A stretch of DNA of 19,641 bases from an uncultured Clostridia bacterium. GTDB taxonomy: Bacteria; Bacillota; Clostridia; Oscillospirales; Oscillospiraceae. Position numbers and translations under genes: made by a program. The DNA lies in NCBI GenBank assembly GCA_946011705.1, contig CAMGCA010000007.1:1-19641 (forward strand). Reading direction: 5' to 3'. Each line of letters opens with the position of its first letter. Within the stretch, counting starts at the first letter, position 1. Of the stretch, positions 7,988 through 14,776 are shown piece by piece. The notes under the pieces are model-generated. The model did not search any database. It worked only from the letters and a program-made list of their open reading frames with translations, and had not been told where the DNA came from.

Positions 7988-8038
7988 TTGAACAGCAAAG
8001 ATGACTTCCCGTGGAAAGAAAACGAACTGCTGAAATAA
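7988..8038 (+). pseudogene. Truncated 5' copy of the alpha/beta-hydrolase-like gene
   Basis: TTG start, 16 codons (MNSKDDFPWKENELLK) and TAA. The 48 bases at 7988-8035 match 9093-9140, the start of the downstream gene, at 47 of 48 positions, and the ribosome site just upstream (GAGAGGAG) is similar too. After codon 16 the match fades and the frame stops. It is the stub left when the GT11-like gene was placed between this start and the rest of the gene. If translated it yields a 16-residue peptide. Confidence 0.75.
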
Positions 8039-8181
8039 GCGAGAAGGAAAGAAATAAGAACCGATTTCCTTTACTCACTCGCCGGGTATATTGCAAAACG
8101 CAACGAAACTTCATTACCGCCGGATTTTGGAAAAATTTCTGAATCTCAGCCCCCTACAGCTGCATTTGGAGGCCAGGACAC

Positions 8182-9096
8182 ATGATTATTGTCAATAACA
8201 ACTCGGGGCAGCTTTGTAATAAGCTGATTCTATTTGCCCATGCTTACGCAACGGCAATCGATACTCACCAGAAAGTATATCACCTGTATTGGTTTTACAG
8301 CCGACATCTGTTTCGTGAATCGTGCAGAACCGATATCGGTTTTTTTCCTGGCCGACTGGGAATATTCTATCGCTATTACGACAAATACGTGACGTCTAAA
8401 CGTAGCCAACGCTACGACTACGCTGCCCGCATGGAAATGCAGTCCCGAATCAGGGGACAGATCCTTGCTAAGGGAGTCCACCGACTATATGTAATTGACG
8501 CTTGGGAATACCGGGACTATGATGCACTCTTTCGGCACCGGGACATCATCGTAAGTGTTTTTCGCCCTACCGCCGAAATAGAGGATGCAGTTGAGCGGTT
8601 CTGGGACAGCCTCCCCCGTGAGGATAATACCGTTATCGTTGGCATCCATATGCGCAGGGGCGATTATCGGGTATGGAATGATGGGGTATTCTATTATTCT
8701 GACGATGTGTACCAAAACTGGATGGAAGATTTGGCAAAGAGTACAACACGAAATGTTCATTTCCTATTGTGCTCCAATGAGGAATTCGACCTTGCCAACT
8801 TCAAGAGTGAAGCTTATACGGTCTCTAAAGCGCCCGGAACCCAGTTAGGTGACTTATATTCTCTTGCAAAGTGTGACTATATCATGGGCCCTCCCAGCAC
8901 ATACTCTTGGTGGGCAGCTTTTTATGGAAATCGGAAATATCTGACACTTTATTCCTCTGACATGAGGATTTCTATGGAAAATTTTCAGGATATTCGGGGA
9001 GAGGAATTCAGCCCACCTGTAATACAAAAGATGGGTGATCATCGCCAAGCGCACGGTGGACGCCAATCTACACTGGAGAGGGGGAGCCTCTTTTGA
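8182..9096 (+). CDS. GT11-like alpha-1,2-fucosyltransferase-related protein
   Basis: A 304-residue glycosyltransferase. IHMRRGDYR (155-163) is the HxRRxDY motif that binds GDP-fucose in GT11 and related fucosyltransferases, and GPPSTYSWWAAFYG (236-249) matches the SSFSWWA block of the same family. The N terminus NSGQLCNKLILFAHAYA is a diverged form of the usual GGLGNQ motif. TTTGGAGGCC lies upstream of the ATG. The gene looks more AT-rich than its neighbours and stands between 48-bp repeats, so it is probably a recent acquisition. Its last codons run into the ribosome site and start codon of the next gene (TTTTGA: TTG start and TGA stop overlap), so the last residues may have been acquired on insertion. 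Confidence 0.8.
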   Translation: MIIVNNNSGQLCNKLILFAHAYATAIDTHQKVYHLYWFYSRHLFRESCRTDIGFFPGRLGIFYRYYDKYVTSKRSQRYDYAARMEMQSRIRGQILAKGVHRLYVIDAWEYRDYDALFRHRDIIVSVFRPTAEIEDAVERFWDSLPREDNTVIVGIHMRRGDYRVWNDGVFYYSDDVYQNWMEDLAKSTTRNVHFLLCSNEEFDLANFKSEAYTVSKAPGTQLGDLYSLAKCDYIMGPPSTYSWWAAFYGNRKYLTLYSSDMRISMENFQDIRGEEFSPPVIQKMGDHRQAHGGRQSTLERGSLF

Positions 9097-9997
9097 ACAG
9101 CAAAGATGACTTCCCGTGGAAAGAAAACGGACTGCTGAAAGAGGCGTATAAACAGGACAACTATCTGGTCTCGGAAACGGGAAGCAAAACCGGGCAGGCA
9201 GTTATTTTCTTTTCCAGCAACGGAATTTACTACCCCAATGACGAGGAGACCTTCCGGGCGTATATCCAGAAGGGGAATGAGGGCTTTGAATGGTTCCATC
9301 TGGCCCAGCACCGGGAAATTCAGAACCATTTCGAGAAGATCATTTTTGTCCGGGATGTTTACAAGCAGTGGTATGTTACGGGAATCAACGAAAGACTGGA
9401 CAGTGTGGACAAGGTTCTGTCGTTTCTGCAGGAGCAGACGGGGGGTGCCGTGTCACCACTTGTGGAGGTTCGGCAGGCGGCTATGCCGCCGCTCTGTTTG
9501 GATGTCTTCTCCACGCCAACCGTATTTTTGCAAACTCCGCGCAGTTTTTGCTGCTGCCCGACAGCCGCTTCGGGCCGTTTATCGAACGGTACGCCTCAGC
9601 ACCTTCCCGCAGCCGGTATTATGATCTGCTGCCGCTTTTGCGGAAGCAGCCCAATGTGTTTTACACCTTTCCGGCCCAATGTGAAGACGATAAAACGCAG
9701 TATGAACATATCCGGGAGCTTCCCAATATGCATATTCTGCGGATACGCAGTAAAGTTCATGGTGACACGCTGGAAGGCATCTGCTGGCCCTATCTTCTGA
9801 CGATGGACAACGACAGGCGGACAGACTTATACCGAAGGTACAGCAGGAAGCCAGTCTACCGGCTGACGGCTTCAAATGCTGTTCTGCCCACCGGCGAGAA
9901 AGTCCGGCTCCTCTGTCACAAAATCGCAAAGAAACTCCGCAAGCTATTTTGTGCCCTGCATCGTAGGGGCACACATCATAAAGGAACCCATTCATGA
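9093..9997 (+). pseudogene. Alpha/beta-hydrolase-like protein, frameshifted at a G6 run
   Basis: The first frame starts at TTG9093 (ribosome site GAGAGGGGGAG) and gives about 118 sensible residues up to FLQEQTGG. The frame then needs a -1 shift at GGGGGG (9440-9445) to continue as CRVTTCGGSAGGYAAALFG, a nucleophile-elbow-like GxSxGG motif, to a stop at 9997. One extra G would give a 301-residue protein typical of hydrolase-like genes in capsule loci, possibly a deacylase or esterase for the polysaccharide. The second frame ends in ATGA shared with the flippase start, so the coupling is preserved. It could be a recent mutation, a phase-variable run, recoding, or an assembly error. Confidence 0.7.
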
Positions 9998-11532
9998 AAC
10001 TGGAACGAACCAAAAACACGGCGCGCCATGCCGCCTACGGCTACCTCAGCAGACTGATGCTGATGATCTTCCCCTTCCTGACCCGAGGCCTGTTTATCCG
10101 GCTGCTGGGCTCTGAGTATCTGGGACTGAACGGTCTGTTCAGCTCCATTTTGACGGTGCTCAATATGTCCGAGCTGGGCTTCAGCAGCGCCATCGTGGTG
10201 CATATGTACCGGGCCATCGCGGCGGATGACGGGAAGACCATCAATGCCCTGCTGAATTACTACCGCAGGATCTATCACATCGTGGGCACTGTGATCCTGT
10301 GCGCCGGCTGCGCGGTGATTCCCTTCCTGCCAAGGCTGATTCGTGGCTCCTATCCCGCGGATATCAATCTGACAGCGGTGTATCTGGTGTTCCTGCTGGA
10401 TACCGTGCTGAGTTACTTCCTTTTCGCGCACTATAACAGTCTGCTCTCTGCTTTCCAGCGGGATGACCTGGTCACGAAGGTCAATCTGCTGGTGAAGCTG
10501 CTGATGTACGCGCTTCAGATCGGAATCCTTCTGGTGATCCGCAATTTCTATGTGTATCTGTTTATCATGCCGCTGTGCACCGTAGTGCGCAATTTGATAA
10601 CCTGCTTTGCCGCCAGACACGCGTTCCCGGAATATATGCCCGCCGGGAAGCTCCCGAAAAGCACCACGGAGGACATCGGCACCATGGTGAGGGGGGCGAT
10701 GATCGGCAGGGTTGCCGCTGTATGCCGGAATTCCTTCGACAGCGTTTTCGTTTCCATGTTTCTGGGCCTGACGGCTAACGCCATTTATGGAAACTATTAC
10801 TATATCATGGATACTATCTCCTGCCTTCTTCAGGTGCTGACCGGCGCTGCCACCGGCGGTGCCGGCAATAGCGTGGCTATGGAGAGCCAGGAGAAAAACC
10901 ATCAGGATATGCTCCGCATGAATTTTTTGTATATGTGGGCTGCCGGATGGTGCGCCATCTGTATGCTGTGCCTGTATCAGCCCTTTATGAGACTGTGGGC
11001 CGGTGATCAGATGCTGCTCCCGGTTCCAACCATGGTGTTGTTCTGTGTATATCTGTATCTGCTCAAGATCGGTGATGTGATGTCCATCTATTCCGGCACG
11101 AGGGGGTTGTTCTGGGAGCAACGCTATATTACGATTGCGGAGGCGGTGGGCAATATCACGCTGAATTACTTCCTTGGAAAGCACTTTGGCATCGCCGGCA
11201 TCCTCTGGGCCACCATCATTACCGTGCTGGGGATCAACTTTCTTTGGGGATGTCGTGTGGTCTTCCGGCACTATTTCACCCATTTTTCCGCCAACCAGTA
11301 TATCCTGTGGCACCTGAAGCGGGGGGCTGTCACCCTCGTCGTCGGCGCGGTCACTTACTGGGTGTGCGGCGTTGTCACGATCTCCGGCATTCCGGGCCTG
11401 ATCGTGACCGGCCTGATCTGCGTGGTGCTGCCGAACCTTCTGTTCTTCCTGATCTACCGCAAAACCCCCAGCTATCAGGAGGCGGTTCCGTGGCTGCTGG
11501 AAAAAGCAAAGCTGATACGATCCTCTCATTAA
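9994..11532 (+). CDS. Wzx-type oligosaccharide flippase (MOP/PST family)
   Basis: A 512-residue multi-span membrane protein of the polysaccharide-transporter family, which moves lipid-linked repeat units across the membrane. The positive N terminus and GYLSRLMLMIFPFLTRGLFI, then the FxRxLGSEYLGLNGLF block (about 35-50), are typical of Firmicute flippases. Roughly 12-14 hydrophobic helices follow, including paired helices near the C terminus ending in a charged tail. AAAGGA lies about 10 bases before the ATG, which overlaps the previous frame's stop by 4 bases (ATGA). It is the last gene of the + strand locus. No Wzy polymerase is adjacent. Confidence 0.9.
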   Translation: MKLERTKNTARHAAYGYLSRLMLMIFPFLTRGLFIRLLGSEYLGLNGLFSSILTVLNMSELGFSSAIVVHMYRAIAADDGKTINALLNYYRRIYHIVGTVILCAGCAVIPFLPRLIRGSYPADINLTAVYLVFLLDTVLSYFLFAHYNSLLSAFQRDDLVTKVNLLVKLLMYALQIGILLVIRNFYVYLFIMPLCTVVRNLITCFAARHAFPEYMPAGKLPKSTTEDIGTMVRGAMIGRVAAVCRNSFDSVFVSMFLGLTANAIYGNYYYIMDTISCLLQVLTGAATGGAGNSVAMESQEKNHQDMLRMNFLYMWAAGWCAICMLCLYQPFMRLWAGDQMLLPVPTMVLFCVYLYLLKIGDVMSIYSGTRGLFWEQRYITIAEAVGNITLNYFLGKHFGIAGILWATIITVLGINFLWGCRVVFRHYFTHFSANQYILWHLKRGAVTLVVGAVTYWVCGVVTISGIPGLIVTGLICVVLPNLLFFLIYRKTPSYQEAVPWLLEKAKLIRSSH

Positions 11533-11624
11533 AGCAGAACAGGTTTTCACATATTTTGTGCTTTCGGAAAGCAGGCTGCGGAGAATTGCAAAAGGAAAAG
11601 AAAACGTGGATATTCTGAGAGCCA

Positions 11625-11666
11625 GCAAAGGGTTCCGTGCGTTGAACATCGCACGGAACCCTTTGC
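11625..11666. terminator. Bidirectional terminator hairpin between flippase and citC
   Basis: A perfect 17-bp stem pairs 11625-11641 with 11650-11666 (GCAAAGGGTTCCGTGCG and its complement) around an 8-base loop. It lies between the ends of two convergent genes. There is no clear T-run on either side, so termination would rest on the very stable stem. The remaining sequence of the 200-bp gap shows nothing else. Confidence 0.65.
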
Positions 11667-11733
11667 GTTAAACCAGGACGGAATCGTCGTCCCCTTCTCT
11701 CGCTGGACTGCCAACTCTGCGCAGTGACCGGCA

Positions 11734-12777
11734 TCAATAATGCACCACATTGCCCGCCCTGCGGATGCGCGCGAGAATGGGAGCGGCTTCCGCTCTGGTG
11801 AAATAGTCCAATGTGGTTTGGGGCACCAGCGTTTTCAGGGTGTCCCAGTCGGCGTTTTGCAGGGCTACCCGGACGGTGGAGGCGCTGATGGCTCTGCCGC
11901 CCGCTTCCTTCCGGGGAATGATGTGGCACTGGATGCCCGCTTTTGGCAGTTCCTCCGCCATAATTTTGTTGTACAGTCCCGTGACTTGACTGGTAGGCTC
12001 CTCGCCCACAAAACGGTGGGTCGCGTTGAGGGCCTTTGCAATTTTCGTGAACACCGCCAAGTCCAGCCGGGCGTGGCCGTCGATGACCGCTGCCTCGTCT
12101 TTCAGAAAATAGCTGGGGAAGGTGGCGCTGCTGATGATGTAGGGGCCGGAATCGTGGAGAACCACGTTGGGGATGTGGGCAACCCCCGCCTGCACCAGTT
12201 CTTTGCGCACGGTGAAGGGCACCAGAGAAGCGTCCTCGCTGAGGACGAACAGATGGAGGGTGTCGCACTGGGCGGCGGCAGTCTCCACAAGGTACTGATG
12301 GCCCAGGGTGAAGGGGTTGGCGTTCATGACCAGAGCGGCGGAAACCCCCTCTTTTTTCGTTTTTTCCAGATTTTTCAGGTAATTGGGGAAGCCGCTTTTT
12401 CGGTTTTCCATGAACACCAGCGTGCCGTCCACCCGGGCGATCTCGTGAAAGCCCAGATCCCCGAAAAATTTGGCGGAACCCACCTTGGTGTACAGAAACA
12501 GGTGGAGATTCCCTCTTGCCTGCTGCACCTCCATCAGGTGGGAAATGATCTCGTTCAGCAAGCCCTCGCCCTGATGCTCGGAACTGACGGCGAAGCACCG
12601 CAGGGTACAGCCAAAGCAGCTGCCAGTAGCAATGACTTCATCATCTTCATCCCGCATGGCGCAGATGTAGTCCAGATTTCCGTCCCGGGTGATGCCCTCC
12701 TTTTGAAGCAATGCGTCGATTTGGGCCAAACTGCGCTTGTCCGAGGGGTAGACTTGGGAAATGGCGTAATCACTCAT
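11734..12777 (-). CDS. citC: [Citrate (pro-3S)-lyase] ligase
   Basis: A 347-residue enzyme that acetylates the phosphoribosyl-dephospho-CoA arm of the citrate lyase acyl carrier protein with acetate and ATP, switching the lyase on. The N-terminal GNAT-like domain includes VSSEHQGEGLLNEI (64-77). The C-terminal nucleotidyltransferase domain has MNANPFTLGHQYLVE (151-165; HxGH-like motif) and GGRAISASTVR, the ISxST-type motif. Length fits the family. Its ATG overlaps the end of citXG by 8 bases (ATGAGTGA), so the two are translationally coupled. The subunit genes citDEF are not in the window. Function is firm by family resemblance. Confidence 0.93.
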   Translation of the reverse strand: MSDYAISQVYPSDKRSLAQIDALLQKEGITRDGNLDYICAMRDEDDEVIATGSCFGCTLRCFAVSSEHQGEGLLNEIISHLMEVQQARGNLHLFLYTKVGSAKFFGDLGFHEIARVDGTLVFMENRKSGFPNYLKNLEKTKKEGVSAALVMNANPFTLGHQYLVETAAAQCDTLHLFVLSEDASLVPFTVRKELVQAGVAHIPNVVLHDSGPYIISSATFPSYFLKDEAAVIDGHARLDLAVFTKIAKALNATHRFVGEEPTSQVTGLYNKIMAEELPKAGIQCHIIPRKEAGGRAISASTVRVALQNADWDTLKTLVPQTTLDYFTRAEAAPILARIRRAGNVVHY

Positions 12778-14119
12778 GGGGTTCCTCCTTCAAAAAATGC
12801 AGCAGATAGACCAGGGCCAGCAGGTCTGCCGTGCCGCCGGGCGACAGGTTTTTTCGGGTAAATTCCGTGTCCAGCACTTCCAGCGTCTCTCTGGACGGGA
12901 AGGGCTCCTTTTCAAGCAAAGCTTTCAGTTTCTCCGATGTTTCCTTCGCCAGCACATAGCCGCCACGGTGGATCATGTTGGTGTCCACGGTGCTTGCCAG
13001 CATGGCAAGGAGTGCCGCGCAGCCCGCTTCGTTGATGGTTTTTCCCGCGGCCAGGGCGGCTTCCAGCTTGGGAAGGCCCACGTTTAAGACGGCGGGGAAG
13101 CCCCCTTCCGCCTCCCCCCGAACCCCGGTGATGCCGTATTGCAGGTACAGCTTCTGCCCGGCGGTTTTTGCGGTTTCGGACGTAAGGTTTACATAATCTT
13201 GGCTTACAAGTCCATTCGTCATGGCGGCGCACTCTGCCAGAACCGCCTTGGGGTCACTCCACTGCTGCCGTTCCAGCCGTCCTAACGCCCCGCAAAGGAT
13301 GCCCATGGAGAAAATGGCCCCCTTGTGGGTGTTGACCCCGCCCGTGGCGTGGAGCATTTCCCCCTCGGCCAGTTTCCCCGGCAGGCGCAGACGGCGGAAG
13401 GTCTCCCGGGGGTCTTCTGTGGTTCTTCCAATTTTCACACATTGCGAAAAATAGGGGTATAGGGCGGCAGCGCTGGCCTGGAAGGTAAAGAAATCCATAT
13501 CCCTGTGGCTGCCGCTGTTTTCCCGGTCCACCAGCCCCGGCTTGGGGGTGGTGGCAACCTCATAGAGGAGGGCTTGTGTGGCAAGTTTCGCGACGGTTTG
13601 GCAGTCCTCCAGTATGACGGCATCCTCCAAAATCTGCCGGGTTCTCTCCTGCAATTGGGCAACGGAATGGGTGCGGCTTCTGGCGCAGGCCTGGGCCATG
13701 CCGCCGCAGATCAGGCACTTCCGGCCCTCCCGGCCCAGCTCCTGCCGGTCGACCTTTCTGCCGTCGGGACAGAGAACGTCCATGTCAAACAGTCGTCCCA
13801 CAGGTGCGTGATCCTCAATCTCCACAGTGATTGCCTTGACTGCAAGGGAATCGGCATCCAGCAGAAAAATGGCCTCATTTCCCGTTTTCTCCTGGATTTC
13901 CTCAAAATAGATTACCGGGATTCCAGCCGCCTCCAGCTGCTGCCGCAAAAGACGCTTTCCCAGGGCGTAACCCCGGCGGATCAGGGCGTTATTCTTCACC
14001 GGCCCGGCAATGTTCATGGTAAAGCAGACCATGGTCTTTCCGTGGGCGCTCAAAAGTACCCGCTGCCGGTTCGCCCGGCGCTCCCGGGCTTCCAGCATTT
14101 CCAGCAATGTCACTTCCAT
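12770..14119 (-). CDS. citXG: Fused CitX-CitG: citrate lyase prosthetic-group synthesis and transfer
   Basis: A 449-residue bifunctional protein. Residues about 1-165 are CitX (apo-citrate lyase phosphoribosyl-dephospho-CoA transferase), with NIAGPVKNN (36-44), RLFDMDVLCPDG (109-120) and RKCLICGG (133-140). Residues about 170-449 are CitG (triphosphoribosyl-dephospho-CoA synthase), with TTPKPGLVDRENSGSH (190-205) and ATGGVNTHKGAIFSMG (258-273). CitG makes the prosthetic-group precursor from dephospho-CoA and ATP, and CitX attaches it to the acyl carrier subunit. Such fusions are known. AAAGGAG precedes the ATG by about 6 bases. It forms an operon with citC. Confidence 0.93.
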   Translation of the reverse strand: MEVTLLEMLEARERRANRQRVLLSAHGKTMVCFTMNIAGPVKNNALIRRGYALGKRLLRQQLEAAGIPVIYFEEIQEKTGNEAIFLLDADSLAVKAITVEIEDHAPVGRLFDMDVLCPDGRKVDRQELGREGRKCLICGGMAQACARSRTHSVAQLQERTRQILEDAVILEDCQTVAKLATQALLYEVATTPKPGLVDRENSGSHRDMDFFTFQASAAALYPYFSQCVKIGRTTEDPRETFRRLRLPGKLAEGEMLHATGGVNTHKGAIFSMGILCGALGRLERQQWSDPKAVLAECAAMTNGLVSQDYVNLTSETAKTAGQKLYLQYGITGVRGEAEGGFPAVLNVGLPKLEAALAAGKTINEAGCAALLAMLASTVDTNMIHRGGYVLAKETSEKLKALLEKEPFPSRETLEVLDTEFTRKNLSPGGTADLLALVYLLHFLKEEPHE

Positions 14120-14152
14120 AGCTTTCTCCTTTACCGATGCTTTTTCAGCAGA

Positions 14153-14311
14153 TCATCCCCCCAGCTCCCGCTCAATGGCTTTGATCCGCTTGGACAGGGC
14201 GGATTGGGTGATGAACAGTCTGTCCGCCACCTTGGTGATATTCCGGCTTTCTCCCGGGACTTCCAGCAGCTGAAAACCTGTTTCAGGATGTTCCTTTCTG
14301 CTGTTTTTCAT
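14153..14311 (-). pseudogene. LysR-type regulator remnant: helix-turn-helix only, 52 codons
   Basis: ATG14311 to TGA14153 encodes 52 residues whose second half, SRNITKVADRLFITQSALSK then RIKAIERELG, is a clear LysR-family winged-helix DNA-binding helix-turn-helix. The first residues (FQLLEVPGESRN) match the family start with a small insertion, and the roughly 230-residue effector domain is missing. It ends 33 bp before citXG. LysR regulators often control such genes, so this is probably the residue of a former local regulator. A free-standing mini DNA-binding protein is possible but lacks a dimerisation helix. Confidence 0.7.
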
Positions 14312-14322
14312 TCCGTATCCTC

Positions 14323-14351
14323 ATAATACACCCAATATGGCCCTTTGTCTA
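14323..14351 (-). promoter_or_regulatory. Possible promoter for citXG-citC
   Basis: On the minus strand TAGACA (14346-14351) and TATTAT (14323-14328) are 17 bp apart. Transcription would start around 14316, too close to the LysR remnant's ATG to leave a ribosome site, so the transcript would serve citXG and citC rather than the remnant. Confidence 0.4.
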
Positions 14352-14366
14352 TGAAGAATTATACCG

Positions 14367-14576
14367 ATGTTCTATTTCAATAAGGACAGACACCCGGCGG
14401 ATTTTGCGCCGGGTGTCTTTGCCAGTGGAGGCGGTTATCTGGCCAACCAAGAGATCATTTTACAATGTGCGGAAGATAATCTGGATCCGATTGATGAGGA
14501 ACTCATCCGACAGGCAGAAAAGTTTGGCGTTCCACCGCGGAAACTTCTGATACTAATTCTCGATAAAAATGTTTAA
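14367..14576 (+). CDS. Small open frame of unknown function (doubtful)
   Basis: A 69-codon frame on the opposite strand to all genes around it. I do not recognise it. The N-terminal third runs through the 14389-14417 hairpin and is probably not coding. The C-terminal part (QEIILQCAEDNLDPIDEELI, then RQAEKFGVPPRKLLIL) looks like an amphipathic helical segment. No ribosome site stands before the ATG. Its stop lies inside the inverted repeat 14557-14589. It may be a gene fragment. Confidence 0.22.
   Translation: MFYFNKDRHPADFAPGVFASGGGYLANQEIILQCAEDNLDPIDEELIRQAEKFGVPPRKLLILILDKNV
14389..14417. other. GC-rich hairpin, possible terminator
   Basis: GACACCCGGCG (14389-14399) pairs perfectly with CGCCGGGTGTC (14407-14417) around GATTTTG. 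On the plus strand TTT follows; on the minus strand no T-run is present. It may end minus-strand read-through from the symporter unit before the citXG promoter. Confidence 0.4.
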
Positions 14577-14589
14577 TTTTTATCGAGAA
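14557..14589. repeat. 14-bp perfect inverted repeat
   Basis: TTCTCGATAAAAAT (14557-14570) is repeated inverted at 14576-14589 around a 5-base spacer. The A/T-rich inner arms and the position downstream of the symporter terminator could suit a weak bidirectional terminator or a protein-binding site. Open frames from both sides end within it with the same residues LDKN. Confidence 0.55.
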
Positions 14590-14728
14590 GGCACCGCCTG
14601 ATGGCGTTGCCGAATATGTGATATTCCTTGGAGTTGAAACAAAATGAACCGGAAGAATCCTGCCTGAACAGCTGATGCATACCGGTGGAGGCCAGACCCG
14701 ATACCGCTCTGCCCAGAATTTGTTCCGC

Positions 14729-14762
14729 CGAAAAAGAAATGGGCTGCCGCAAGCGACAGCCC
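14729..14762 (-). terminator. Terminator of the symporter gene
   Basis: On the minus strand GGGCTGTCG pairs with CGGCAGCCC around a tight CTTG loop (one G-U pair), followed by ATTTCTTTTTC. It starts 15 bp after the symporter stop codon. Confidence 0.75.
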
Positions 14763-14776
14763 AATGGTGTATTTGC

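Larger units (their letters stand above)
7988..9140 (+). repeat. 48-bp direct repeats (7988-8035, 9093-9140) flanking the GT11-like gene
   Basis: The two copies differ at one base. The enclosed roughly 1.06 kb contains just the fucosyltransferase-like gene and its leader. This arrangement fits insertion of a gene cassette by recombination using a duplicated gene start, and recombination between the copies could delete the cassette cleanly, restoring a neighbour pair of GT-D-like and hydrolase-like genes. No transposase or terminal inverted repeats are seen. Confidence 0.8.

Noticed and set aside
9976..11649. 557-codon minus-strand frame opposite the flippase
   Set aside because: His/Gln-rich antisense shadow of a clear membrane protein gene.
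14573..14764. 63-codon minus-strand frame behind the symporter
   Set aside because: It begins within the symporter terminator and has no ribosome site or recognisable motif; kept only as part of the inverted-repeat observation.
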